A stretch of 64,000 bases of DNA from Agriterribacter humi (lineage in GTDB: Bacteria; Bacteroidota; Bacteroidia; Chitinophagales; Chitinophagaceae): positions 62,001-126,000 of the forward strand of contig NZ_VOHQ01000009.1 in NCBI RefSeq assembly GCF_009192765.1, read 5' to 3'. The translations under genes were made by a program, and so were the position numbers. Shown piece by piece: positions 1 to 8,338 of this stretch (position 1 is its first letter; the number at the start of each line of letters is the position of its first letter). Below the pieces are notes generated by a model, which worked only from the letters and a program-made list of their open reading frames with translations, made no database searches and was not told the origin of the DNA.

Positions 1-565
1 GTACTTTATGACAACGGATAAACGGGTACCGGATACATTGCAGGCCTTTATAAAGGAATGGGGTTATCCCAAAGATGAGTATGAACAGTTTGGTCATTTT
101 ACCCCACAACTGTATGTACGGGAAGGCCGCCGTATGATCGGCGAGTATGTGATGACCGAACACAACTGCAGGAGCGAAGCAAAAGTGGATGACGGCATAG
201 GCTTTGCTTCTTATGGCATGGATAGTCATAACTGCGACCGGATAGTGGTAAATGGAATGGTAAAAAATGAAGGGAATGTGGAAGTAAGAGTAGAACATCC
301 TTATGCGGTTTCTTATCGTTCCATTACGCCTAAACAAAAAGAATGTAGCAACCTGTTGGTACCTGTTTGCCTTTCTGCAAGTCATATTGCTTATGGCTCT
401 ATACGCATGGAGCCTGTTTTTATGGTATTGGGACAATCCGCTGCCATGGCTGCCTCAATAGCTATTGCAAAAGATATCCCTGTACAAAAAGTCAGCGTGC
501 CTGAATTGCAGGAGTGGCTTCATGCAGACCCTTACTTAGAGAAAGGAGGTTTCAATAATAAGTAA
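1..565 (+). CDS. FAD-dependent oxidoreductase, C-terminal part (cut by window edge)
   Basis: Open from the left edge in the frame whose first full codon is at base 2, so the 5' end lies outside the window and the ATG at base 8 is internal. The visible 187 residues align along their whole length with the C-terminal third of the next gene: both carry the blocks QLYVRE.RRM.GE.VMTE, YGSIRMEPVF and NLLVPVCLS.SH. This is the C-terminal region of the FAD_oxidored family (PF12831-type), which contributes to closing the FAD pocket. It is followed after 67 bp by its paralogue and is probably co-transcribed with it. The substrate is not identifiable. A tandem duplication explains the first two genes. 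Confidence 0.85.
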   Translation, partial: YFMTTDKRVPDTLQAFIKEWGYPKDEYEQFGHFTPQLYVREGRRMIGEYVMTEHNCRSEAKVDDGIGFASYGMDSHNCDRIVVNGMVKNEGNVEVRVEHPYAVSYRSITPKQKECSNLLVPVCLSASHIAYGSIRMEPVFMVLGQSAAMAASIAIAKDIPVQKVSVPELQEWLHADPYLEKGGFNNK

Positions 566-632
566 TGAATTGAAGAAATTAATATGAGGTATCAATGCGA
601 TTGAAAATGAACATGATAAAAAAACCATACGA

Positions 633-2303
633 ATGAAAAGAAGAAATTTTATAAGATCTCTTACCGTAGGTAGCGGCATAGCGATATCCGCAGGCGCTCC
701 GGCATTTGCATATACCATACTGGGTAAAGGGAAAAAATATGACGCGGATATTATTATTTACGGAGGAACATGTGCAGCCGTTACTGCCGCAGTGCAGGCA
801 AAAAAGCTGGGAAAGGCTGTAATCATTGTCTCACCGGATAAACATCTCGGCGGCATGACATCGGGAGGACTTGGATTTACCGACACAGGAAATAAAACGG
901 TGATCGGCGGTTTGGCAAGAGAATTTTACCATCGCATATATATTCATTACGACCGCCCGGAATCCTGGAAGTGGCAGAAGAAAGCAGCTTATGGCAATAA
1001 AGGACAGGGCACACCTGCGGTAGATGGAGAGAACAGAACGATGTGGATATTTGAGCCACATGCTGCCGAGAAAGTATTCGAAGATTTTGTGAAGGAAAAT
1101 GGTATACAGGTATTGCGCGATGAATGGCTGGATCGTGAAAAAGGAGTAGAAGTAAAAAATGGAAGGATTACTGCTATCAAAACAGTAAGCGGGAATATTT
1201 TTACAGGAAAGATGTTTATAGATACCACCTATGAAGGTGATCTGATGGCGGCCGCACGTGTTAACTATACAGTTGGCAGAGAACCCGGCAGCTTATATAA
1301 CGAAAAATGGGGCGGTATTGTAACAGGTGTGTTTCAGCACGGGCACTATTTTAAATCAGACATTGATCCTTACAAAACGCCGGGCGATCCTTCAAGCGGG
1401 TTGCTTCCGCGTATTTCGCCAGATCCGCCAGGCAATAGAGGTGAAGGAGATAAAAAAGTGCAGGCGTATTGTTACCGCATGTGTTTATCCAGCCATACGG
1501 AAAACAAATTGCCTTTTCCTCAACCCAAAGGTTATGATCCTTTCCAGTATGAATTGTTAGTGCGCGTATTCAATGCAGGATGGCGGGAGCTTTTCCAGAA
1601 ATTTGATCCCATTCCCAATATGAAAACGGATACCAATAATCACGGTCCGTTTAGCACGGACAATATAGGAATGAACTATGCATACCCCGATGCTTCTTAT
1701 AAGTTGCGTCGCCAAATCATTGAAGAGCATAAAACCTATCAAAAGGGGCTGATGTATTTTATAGCTACCGATCCACGCATTCCCCGGGATGTACAGGATG
1801 AATTTAATGCCTGGGGGCTTGCTAAGGACGAATTTGTTGATAATGGCAACTGGCCGCAACAGTTATATGTGCGGGAAGCGAGACGTATGGTAGGAGAACT
1901 TGTGATGACAGAAAATGAGATTTTAGGAAAAAATCCTGTTACAGATTCTATTGGCATGGGTTCATATACATTGGATTCACACAATATTCAACGTTATGTA
2001 ACGCCGGAAGGATATGTGCAGAACGAAGGTGATTTTGGCGTGCATGTACCTCAACCTTATAGTATATCTTACAAATCTATTCTTCCAAAAGAAAAAGACT
2101 GCGAAAATCTGCTGGTACCGGTATGCCTGTCCAGCTCGCATGTTGCTTACGGATCTATACGCATGGAACCTGTATTTATGATTTTGGGAGAATCTGCCGC
2201 CACCGCCGCTGTAAATGCAATAGACAATCATGTAAGTGTACAGAAGGTAAACTACGAAGAATTAAAAAGGCAGTTGTTACAACAGGATCAGCGGCTTGCT
2301 TAA
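633..2303 (+). CDS. Tat-exported FAD-dependent oxidoreductase (PF12831 family)
   Basis: 556 residues. The N-terminus has a twin-arginine leader (KRRNFIRS, then a short hydrophobic stretch ending near APAFA), so the folded flavoprotein is predicted to be exported to the periplasm. Residues 38-60 form the dinucleotide-binding strand-loop-helix (DADIIIYGGTCAA), followed by the LGGMTSGGLG motif typical of FAD_oxidored proteins. The C-terminal blocks are shared with the upstream gene. Members of this family often sit in sugar-utilisation loci and are annotated only as xanthan-lyase-like or hypothetical oxidoreductases; the reaction is unknown. ATG at 633 is chosen because it gives the complete Tat leader. 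It belongs to a three-gene tandem run on the same strand. Confidence 0.88.
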   Translation: MKRRNFIRSLTVGSGIAISAGAPAFAYTILGKGKKYDADIIIYGGTCAAVTAAVQAKKLGKAVIIVSPDKHLGGMTSGGLGFTDTGNKTVIGGLAREFYHRIYIHYDRPESWKWQKKAAYGNKGQGTPAVDGENRTMWIFEPHAAEKVFEDFVKENGIQVLRDEWLDREKGVEVKNGRITAIKTVSGNIFTGKMFIDTTYEGDLMAAARVNYTVGREPGSLYNEKWGGIVTGVFQHGHYFKSDIDPYKTPGDPSSGLLPRISPDPPGNRGEGDKKVQAYCYRMCLSSHTENKLPFPQPKGYDPFQYELLVRVFNAGWRELFQKFDPIPNMKTDTNNHGPFSTDNIGMNYAYPDASYKLRRQIIEEHKTYQKGLMYFIATDPRIPRDVQDEFNAWGLAKDEFVDNGNWPQQLYVREARRMVGELVMTENEILGKNPVTDSIGMGSYTLDSHNIQRYVTPEGYVQNEGDFGVHVPQPYSISYKSILPKEKDCENLLVPVCLSSSHVAYGSIRMEPVFMILGESAATAAVNAIDNHVSVQKVNYEELKRQLLQQDQRLA

Positions 2304-2346
2304 CATTTGAACATATTCCAAAGCCTGCATTCAAAATATTCAGAAT

Positions 2347-4077
2347 GTGAAAAGAAGAAACTTTATCCGGTCATTAAGCCTTAGCACCAGCGCAATTGTC
2401 GTGGCTCCCGCAGACATTACCTCAGTTATATCAACCACACATCACCAGAAAAAACCATCTCATGAACTATCCGAAGATGTTGTGATAGCGGGTGGTGGCA
2501 TGGGCGGTTGTGCTGCTGCATTGGCGTTGCTTCGCAACGGGCTTCGTGTAGTCATGACCGAAGAAACAGACTGGATAGGAGGACAACTTACACAGCAGGG
2601 ACTGAGCTGTCCTGACGAACATCCCTGGATAGAATCTTTTGGTGCAACACAGCTTTATCGCGACTTGCGCATGGCTATCCGGGAATACTATATACGCCAT
2701 TATCCACTTACTGAATCTGCTAAGGCAAATAAATATTTAAATCCGGGAACGGGCTCAGTTTCCAGGTTATGTCACGAACCACGTGCAGCATTAGCCGTAC
2801 TGAATAGTATGCTGGCGCCTTACCTGGGTTCCGGCAAACTAAGATTGCTGCTACAGCATAAGATCGTAAGTGCGGATACCGATGGAGACAAAGTAAAGGC
2901 ACTAAAAGCACGTTCCCTGCAAACCGGAAATGAAATTATACTCACCGCTCCTTATTTTATTGATGCCACTGAACTTGGAGAATTATTGCCATTAACAAAA
3001 ACCGAATATGTAACAGGAGCGGAATCCAGGCAGGATACCCGTGAACTGCATGCACCGGAAAAAGCGGATCCCAATAATAACCAGGCCTTCACCTATTGCT
3101 TTGCCATGGATTATCTGCCCGGCGAAAATCACATTATTGATAAACCAAAAGAATACAATCGCTGGCTTAACCTGGTACCCGATTTAACGCCATCCTGGCC
3201 GGGGAAATTATTGGCACTATCCTATTCAACTCCTTCCACGCTACAACCAAAGACATTGGGTTTTGATCCCACAGGTAAGCCTACCGGCAAAACACTTAAT
3301 CTATGGAATTACCGGCGCATTGCTGACAAGAATAATTTCAGCCAGGGATTTTATGCAGGTGATATCAGCATCGTAAACTGGCCGCAAAATGATTATTTCG
3401 TTCACAACATTATTGATGTAAACGAAAAAGACTTTCATCATTTCATCGAGCAGGGCAAGCAATTAAGTTTATCGCTTTTTTACTGGCTGCAAACAGCGGC
3501 GCCACGCCCCGATGGAGGATTGGGCTGGCCGGGATTGCGCCTGCGCGGAGATGTTGTGGGAACAGCAGATGGATTAGCCAAATACCCTTATATCCGGGAA
3601 TCACGCCGTATACAATCTGTCTTTACTGTTTTGGAGGAGCACGTTGGTAAGGAAAACAGGAGATTGGTGGCGGGTGAAAAAGCGGGAGATAAAGCCGCCG
3701 GTTTCTTTGACAGTGTAGGTGCAGGTTATTACCATATTGATCTTCATCCCAGCACCGGCGGCAACAACTATATTGATTTTGCGTCATTGCCGTTTCAGAT
3801 ACCTTTGGGAGCGTTGTTACCCCGGCGTATGAAAAACCTGGTTCCGGCAAACAAAAATATCGGTACTACACATATTACCAATGGTTGCTACCGGCTGCAT
3901 CCTGTAGAATGGAATATAGGTGAAGCTGCCGGAATGCTTATCGCTTATTCGCTTGGCAAAAAGATCGCACCGCATGCTGTCAGGGAGAAGAAAACTATAC
4001 TGGAAGACTTTCAGCAATTTATTCGTGCGCAGGGTATAGCAACACAATGGCCGGAAGAAATATCAAATCATAGTTAG
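2347..4077 (+). CDS. Tat-exported FAD-dependent oxidoreductase, third paralogue, GTG start
   Basis: 576 residues starting with GTG at 2347; an ATG two bases earlier is followed directly by TGA and cannot be used. The first ten residues (MKRRNFIRSL) are identical to those of the upstream gene, giving a second Tat leader. The FAD-binding motif is classical here: DVVIAGGGMGGCAAALAL followed by WIGGQLTQQG. The C-terminus has the GEAAGMLIAYS block expected at the flavin. The body is more divergent from the first two genes than they are from each other, so this is an older duplicate or a related subfamily. The gap to the previous gene is 43 bp, consistent with one operon. The TAG stop is also the first base triplet of a dispersed repeat. 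Confidence 0.87.
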   Translation: MKRRNFIRSLSLSTSAIVVAPADITSVISTTHHQKKPSHELSEDVVIAGGGMGGCAAALALLRNGLRVVMTEETDWIGGQLTQQGLSCPDEHPWIESFGATQLYRDLRMAIREYYIRHYPLTESAKANKYLNPGTGSVSRLCHEPRAALAVLNSMLAPYLGSGKLRLLLQHKIVSADTDGDKVKALKARSLQTGNEIILTAPYFIDATELGELLPLTKTEYVTGAESRQDTRELHAPEKADPNNNQAFTYCFAMDYLPGENHIIDKPKEYNRWLNLVPDLTPSWPGKLLALSYSTPSTLQPKTLGFDPTGKPTGKTLNLWNYRRIADKNNFSQGFYAGDISIVNWPQNDYFVHNIIDVNEKDFHHFIEQGKQLSLSLFYWLQTAAPRPDGGLGWPGLRLRGDVVGTADGLAKYPYIRESRRIQSVFTVLEEHVGKENRRLVAGEKAGDKAAGFFDSVGAGYYHIDLHPSTGGNNYIDFASLPFQIPLGALLPRRMKNLVPANKNIGTTHITNGCYRLHPVEWNIGEAAGMLIAYSLGKKIAPHAVREKKTILEDFQQFIRAQGIATQWPEEISNHS

Positions 4078-4102
4078 TGCCGTGTCAAACGTGAAAAGTG
4101 AG
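4075..4102 (+). repeat. Dispersed repeat, copy 1, starting on a stop codon
   Basis: The sequence TAGTG, two variable bases, then GTGTCAAACGTGAAA starts on the TAG stop of the third oxidoreductase. The same word occurs on the minus strand at 34934-34955, again beginning on a TAG stop codon (mqnC), and at 56420-56441. Position and similarity are seen directly; any function is unknown. Confidence 0.7.
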
Positions 4103-4128
4103 AAGCGAAACACTTCCTTCACCTTTAT

Positions 4129-4240
4129 CCCCGTCCGAATGGCATTCAGTGCCGCCTGAATGCCAGCCCGAAAGAATCATTCTGGCGGGGCTCAGTCGCC
4201 TGCCCGGCTGACACCAGTCGGACGGGGGCAGGCGGGCGGG
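4129..4240. repeat. GC-rich nested inverted repeats in a gene end region
   Basis: A strongly GC-rich block in an otherwise AT-leaning spacer. Perfect arms are CCCCGTCCGA (4129-4138) with TCGGACGGGG (4218-4227), GGCATTCA (4141-4148) with TGAATGCC (4157-4164), and CGCCTGCCC (4197-4205) with GGGCAGGCG (4226-4234). A further small palindrome, AGAATCATTCT, lies between them. The layout resembles a REP-like or palindromic mobile element between two convergent genes. It may also act as a transcription terminator, although no clear T-run follows. Confidence 0.65.
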
Positions 4241-4355
4241 CGCTCCCTTTTCACGATAACATACAAATATTATTTTTCCTGGTTGCGCTTACAGTGGATC
4301 CAAATATCTTGGCATATCTAAGAATAGTATTGTTATTCCCTTTTTTTGAGATGCC

Positions 4356-6599
4356 TTACAGCGTATCCGTATCATATCTCTCCACAGCTTCAATGCCCGG
4401 CAGCTTTTTCAGGCGGTCAACCAACTCATCCAATTCTTCTTTATCGTGAACAAATAGTTTTATATTCCCTTCAAAGAGTCCTTCTTTAGCTTCTACCGTT
4501 AATGCTGCTATATTAATTTTTAATTCACCTGATACCAGGTTGGTGATTTTATGTATCACACCAACATCATCGAGTCCTACAATTTTTAAACCGGTAAGAA
4601 AAGAAATTTCCTTGTTTTTGGCCCATTTGGTTTTTACTACACGGTGTCCGAAATTAGACATCAGCCTTGCGGCGTTAGGACAATTGGTGCGGTGAATAAT
4701 CAATCCCTTACCTGTACTTACAAACCCAAAAACATCATCTCCCGGTATGGGCTTGCAGCAGTTGGCCAAAGTATATACAATCCTGTCGCTGCTTTCACCA
4801 AAAATGATCAGTTCATTTTCCTTTTTGTGGGCGGGCCGGTTAGCATCAGGGTCATGATGCTTAATTTCAGGTTCGGGCTTTACAGGTTTTGGCATAACCA
4901 GTTTATCACCCAGCACCTGGAATTCTTCTTTTAATTCTTTAAGATCAATGTTTTTTACAGCCACCTGGTAATATAAATCCAGGGGTGAGGCCATTTTATA
5001 AAAAGAAGTGAGCTCTTCTATATTCGCCTGGCTTACCGATGCACCTATGCTTTCGAGCCTGCGCTGCAGTATATATTTTCCTTCGCTGGCAACTTTGCGC
5101 TTTTCTTCTTTCAGCGCATCCTTTATTTTGCTCTTGGCCTTTGTTGTTACTACAAAGTTCAGCCAGTCTTCATGAGGTTTTTGCTTATTGCTGGTAATAA
5201 TTTCTATCTGGTCGCCACTACGCAGCTTATGGCTGATGGGAACGAGCTTGTGATTTACCTTGGCGCCAATACACTTAGAGCCTACAACACTATGCACGGA
5301 AAATGCAAAATCTAATGACGTGGCGCCTACCGGCAACATTTTTACATCGCCTTTTGGTGTATATACATAAATCTCCTCAGCAAGAAAAGAGGTTTTAAAA
5401 TCCTGCAGGAAATCTATGGAACCCACATCCTGCGCCAACGCCTCGCGTATCTGTGTAAACCATTTGTCAAACCGGCTCTCATCATTTGTGCCTTCTTTGT
5501 ATTTCCAGTGCGCTGCCAGTCCTTTCTCTGCAATTTCGTTCATGCGCTTTGTTCTGATCTGCACTTCTACCCACTTGCCCTGCGATCCCATTACGGTTGT
5601 GTGCAGGGCCTCATAGCCGTTCGATTTTGGGTTGCTCAGCCAGTCACGCAATCTTTCGGGTGATGGGGTATACATATCCGTTATCATGGAATATGCTTTC
5701 CAGCAATCTTCTTTTTCACGCTCGGGAGGCGTTTCCAATATAACACGGATGGCAAAAAGATCGTACACTTCTTCAAATGCCACTCCCTTTTTCTTCATTT
5801 TATTCCAAATGGAATGGATTGATTTTGGTCTGCCATATACTTCAACTTTAAGCCCGGCTTTCTCTAACCCTTCTTTAATGGGCCGTATGAACTCATTGAT
5901 ATACCTGGTACGCTCTCTTCGTGTTTCCGCCAGTTTCCTTGCTATCTCCCTGTAAATATCGGGCTCCAGGTATTTCATCGCAAGATCTTCCATCTCCGTT
6001 TTAATAGTATATAACCCCATCCGGTGTGCCAGCGGAGCATATACATATACCGTCTCACTTGATATTTTCAATTGCTTTTCCCGCTTCATGCTGTCTAACG
6101 TACGCATGTTGTGCAGGCGGTCGGCCAATTTGATGAGGATGACGCGGGGATCATCGGTGAGGGTGACCAATATTTTTTTGAAATTTTCTGCTTGCTGACT
6201 GGTATTGGTATCTACTACATTGGCTATTTTGGTGAGCCCGTCAATGATACGTGCAATTTCTCCACCAAAAGCTCTTTCAATATCTTCCAGGGTAAGGTCA
6301 GTATCTTCAACCGTATCATGGAGCAGGGCGCAAATAGTAGAACGAACGCCCAGTCCTATTTCTTCAACACATATCCGCGCTACGGCAATAGGATGCAAAA
6401 TATAAGGTTCACCGCTTTTCCGGCGCATGGTTTTATGAGCATCGGCAGCCATTTCAAAAGCCAGTCTCAATAATTCCCTGTGCCCCGGTTTCAACTTGGG
6501 TTTAAGACACCTTAACAATGCCCTGTACTGACGAACAATTTCCTTTTTTTCTTCTTCTTCGCTCAGGTTGTATTTTGGCGTTTTAACATCAGCTTCCAT
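4356..6599 (-). CDS. rel: Bifunctional (p)ppGpp synthetase/hydrolase, Rel/SpoT family
   Basis: 747 residues, the usual length of long RSH enzymes. It makes ppGpp from GTP and ATP and hydrolyses it, setting the stringent response. An N-terminal HD hydrolase domain (about 45-200) keeps its metal-binding histidines and the HD pair at 94-95 (LLHDTVEDTD), plus ADRLHNMRTL. The synthetase domain (about 235-360) has EEVYDLFAIRVI and GYEALHTTV. A TGS domain (about 400-465, starting IYVYTPKGDV), a helical region with conserved cysteines (ANCCKPIPGD) and a C-terminal ACT domain (about 670-747) follow. Both catalytic domains look intact, so it is probably the bifunctional enzyme. It is transcribed away from tRNA-Leu. 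Confidence 0.96.
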   Translation of the reverse strand: MEADVKTPKYNLSEEEEKKEIVRQYRALLRCLKPKLKPGHRELLRLAFEMAADAHKTMRRKSGEPYILHPIAVARICVEEIGLGVRSTICALLHDTVEDTDLTLEDIERAFGGEIARIIDGLTKIANVVDTNTSQQAENFKKILVTLTDDPRVILIKLADRLHNMRTLDSMKREKQLKISSETVYVYAPLAHRMGLYTIKTEMEDLAMKYLEPDIYREIARKLAETRRERTRYINEFIRPIKEGLEKAGLKVEVYGRPKSIHSIWNKMKKKGVAFEEVYDLFAIRVILETPPEREKEDCWKAYSMITDMYTPSPERLRDWLSNPKSNGYEALHTTVMGSQGKWVEVQIRTKRMNEIAEKGLAAHWKYKEGTNDESRFDKWFTQIREALAQDVGSIDFLQDFKTSFLAEEIYVYTPKGDVKMLPVGATSLDFAFSVHSVVGSKCIGAKVNHKLVPISHKLRSGDQIEIITSNKQKPHEDWLNFVVTTKAKSKIKDALKEEKRKVASEGKYILQRRLESIGASVSQANIEELTSFYKMASPLDLYYQVAVKNIDLKELKEEFQVLGDKLVMPKPVKPEPEIKHHDPDANRPAHKKENELIIFGESSDRIVYTLANCCKPIPGDDVFGFVSTGKGLIIHRTNCPNAARLMSNFGHRVVKTKWAKNKEISFLTGLKIVGLDDVGVIHKITNLVSGELKINIAALTVEAKEGLFEGNIKLFVHDKEELDELVDRLKKLPGIEAVERYDTDTL

Positions 6600-6626
6600 A
6601 TAAATCCAAATTTAAGTAAAATCTAC

Positions 6627-6634
6627 TACCTTTG
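6627..6634 (+). promoter_or_regulatory. -7 promoter element of tRNA-Leu
   Basis: TACCTTTG matches the Bacteroidota sigma-A -7 consensus TAnnTTTG and lies 46 bp before the mature tRNA. No strong -33 TTTG is seen. Confidence 0.6.
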
Positions 6635-6652
6635 CCGTCCCAAAAAACGATA

Positions 6653-6668
6653 GGACTTTTAAAAGTCC
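6653..6668 (+). other. 16-bp perfect palindrome in the tRNA-Leu leader
   Basis: GGACTTTTAAAAGTCC is a perfect palindrome between the promoter element and the 5' end of the tRNA. It would form a hairpin in the precursor and may guide processing of the 5' leader; that role is inference. Confidence 0.5.
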
Positions 6669-6680
6669 GGGGAACAGAAA

Positions 6681-6762
6681 GCGGGTGTGGCGAAATTGGC
6701 AGACGTACCAGACTTAGGATCTGGCGCCGCGAGGCATGGGGGTTCGAGTCCCTCCACCCGCA
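6681..6762 (+). tRNA. tRNA-Leu (anticodon UAG)
   Basis: 82 nt with a full cloverleaf. The acceptor arms GCGGGTG and CACCCGC pair perfectly, with discriminator A at 6762. The anticodon stem CCAGA/TCTGG encloses loop CTTAGGA, which gives anticodon TAG, reading CUA/CUN leucine codons. A long variable arm typical of tRNA-Leu follows, then the T-loop GGTTCGAGTCCC. The 3' CCA is not encoded, so it is added after transcription. Confidence 0.97.
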
Positions 6763-6786
6763 CAAAGAGTTTTTAAATCTCACGAA

Positions 6787-6824
6787 AAACAAGCAGTTAT
6801 TCTATAAAGGATAACCGCTTGTTT
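6787..6824. terminator. Bidirectional hairpin between tRNA-Leu and the AAA ATPase gene
   Basis: AAACAAGC-A-GTTAT pairs with ATAAC-C-GCTTGTTT with a single internal mismatch and a ten-base loop. The gene on each side ends towards it, so it can terminate both the tRNA transcript and the minus-strand ATPase gene. Confidence 0.7.
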
Positions 6825-6828
6825 CCTA

Positions 6829-7971
6829 TTAACCCCCGGTTATCCAATCCAGGTAATTGTTTTTTGTAATGCACTCAAACGAAGCTTCAGGATACGCTGT
6901 TGAAAATGCAGCCGGAATTTTAACCCTTTTGTTATTATTGTATTTAAACTCCCAGGCATATAGTTTGCCCTGTTTTAATTCAAGGAGATCTACTTCCTGC
7001 TGATCATAGTTGCGCCAGAAAAAATATTGAACATGGTCATGGAGATAGCTATTGCGTTTCATACGCTCATTTAAAAGATAATTTTCCCAAAGACTACCGG
7101 TATCCTGACGAAGGTTCAGTAAACGCAGGTCGTTTGCAATCGCATTGCGAATACCATTATCGGCAAAATACCACTTAGATCCTTTAGATACTTCCTTACG
7201 CTGGTTGGTACTATAAGCCGGCAATCGGTAGATCAGGAATACTTTGCTTAATAAATCCAGGTAAGTTTCAACTGTATTTTTACTGATACCCAGTTGATTG
7301 CCAAGTTCATTGTACGAAACTTCGCTACCTGCCTGAAAAGCAATCAGTCTGAGCAATTTCATAATTTTATTTGACTGACGTATTCCTTCAAAAGCCAGGA
7401 TGTCCTTTAACAAATAAGATTGTACCAATTCCTGTAAATATTCTTCCTTTTCACGATAAGAAGGCAACTGAAGTATTTCAGGATAAGAACCAAAAACAAG
7501 CCGCTCTTCCAAATGCTGCCTGGTTTCAACAAAGTTTTCCCGGCTTTCTAATTCCATTTGAGCAACCGGGTATAATTGAAATTGAATTTTTCTTCCCGTT
7601 AAAGGCTCCCCTGCTTTGTTCAGTAAATCAAAAGAAGATGAACCCGTGGCTATTATAGTCAGATCCGGTAAGCTGTCAATCATCAGCTTCAATACTTTTC
7701 CCGTTTCCGGAATTGCCTGTGCCTCATCTATAACCAGCAATTGTGCATCTCCAGCTATTCTTTTATAGTTTGTGGCCGTCCGCTGCTGAAGTATCTCCTG
7801 TGTATCCAGATCCTCGCCATTCAATAATACAACCTGCTTGTTGTATTCCTTAACGATTTTGTTGATCAAAACAGTTTTCCCTACACGTCGTGTACCCAGG
7901 ATCAACAGCACTTTGTTCTTTCCGATCAGGCTTTTTAACCGGTTTTCAATTATTCTTGTCAGGATTTCCAT
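6829..7971 (-). CDS. AAA_14/DUF4143 ATPase
   Basis: 380 residues. The N-terminal P-loop ATPase (AAA_14) has Walker A GTRRVGKT near residue 26 and Walker B LLVIDEAQAI near residue 90, with a sensor-like ATGSSSFDL. The C-terminal DUF4143 region (about 190-370) includes a winged-helix stretch (SYNELGNQLGISKNTVETYL) and a nuclease-like fold with the pattern NYDQQEVDLLELKQGKLYAWEFK, reminiscent of PD-(D/E)XK enzymes (ExD...ExK). These proteins are widespread in Bacteroidota; their role is not firmly established, and some are discussed as defence or toxin-like. A palindrome that may be an operator lies just before the start. Confidence 0.85.
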   Translation of the reverse strand: MEILTRIIENRLKSLIGKNKVLLILGTRRVGKTVLINKIVKEYNKQVVLLNGEDLDTQEILQQRTATNYKRIAGDAQLLVIDEAQAIPETGKVLKLMIDSLPDLTIIATGSSSFDLLNKAGEPLTGRKIQFQLYPVAQMELESRENFVETRQHLEERLVFGSYPEILQLPSYREKEEYLQELVQSYLLKDILAFEGIRQSNKIMKLLRLIAFQAGSEVSYNELGNQLGISKNTVETYLDLLSKVFLIYRLPAYSTNQRKEVSKGSKWYFADNGIRNAIANDLRLLNLRQDTGSLWENYLLNERMKRNSYLHDHVQYFFWRNYDQQEVDLLELKQGKLYAWEFKYNNNKRVKIPAAFSTAYPEASFECITKNNYLDWITGG

Positions 7972-7990
7972 AATATAATTGTCAGTTAAT

Positions 7991-8016
7991 TGACAAAATT
8001 ATGCATAATTCTGTCA
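7991..8016. promoter_or_regulatory. Near-perfect 26-bp palindrome at the AAA ATPase promoter
   Basis: Outer half-sites TGACA and TGTCA flank the 14-bp perfect palindrome AATTATGCATAATT, with one mismatched pair overall. A second TTGTCA/TTGACA pair (7979-7984 and 7990-7995) overlaps it and adjoins the start codon at 7971. This is the layout of an operator for a dimeric regulator; the regulator is unknown. Confidence 0.5.
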
Positions 8017-8019
8017 TTA

Positions 8020-8027
8020 CAAAGGTA
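8020..8027 (-). promoter_or_regulatory. -7 promoter element of the AAA ATPase gene
   Basis: Read on the minus strand this is TACCTTTG, a full match to TAnnTTTG, 49 bp before the start. A second match, TAATTTTG on the minus strand at 7994-8001, lies inside the palindrome, so either could be the true -7 box. Confidence 0.45.
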
Positions 8028-8175
8028 AAATTGAGTACTATTTTTATTTACAATTGATAATCAGTATATTATGATTAACCCTGTTTATCCTGAGCGTTGA
8101 TAATTTCAAATAGAATGCTGCTTGCGGGGATACTTTGTGAGGGAAGCAAATCATAAAGAATTAATACAAAAGCCT

Positions 8176-8183
8176 TACTTTTG
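8176..8183 (+). promoter_or_regulatory. -7 promoter element of tig
   Basis: TACTTTTG matches TAnnTTTG. Transcription from here would leave a leader of about 150 nt before the tig ATG at 8339, longer than most in this window. Confidence 0.5.
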
Positions 8184-8338
8184 CACTCCTTTTTACAGTT
8201 CTGACAAGAATTTAGGAAGAATAAACAAATAGTTTTTCAGCAAAAAAGCAGCAGACCGGGCGTTTTGAAGATTGGCAACAGCCCTTGGGCAAACCGCCTG
8301 TCTGTGCTGGTGATTACGCATATTTTAATACACAATAT

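Larger units (their letters stand above)
7972..8338. other. Divergent spacer between the AAA ATPase gene and tig
   Basis: 367 bp with no coding potential. It holds the palindrome and promoter of the ATPase gene at the left, an AT-rich middle with no recognised signal, and the tig promoter and long leader at the right. Confidence 0.6.

Noticed and set aside
8285-8338. Upstream TTG start for trigger factor
   Set aside because: It adds 18 residues unlike the family, while the ATG at 8339 gives the standard start MATVTREN.
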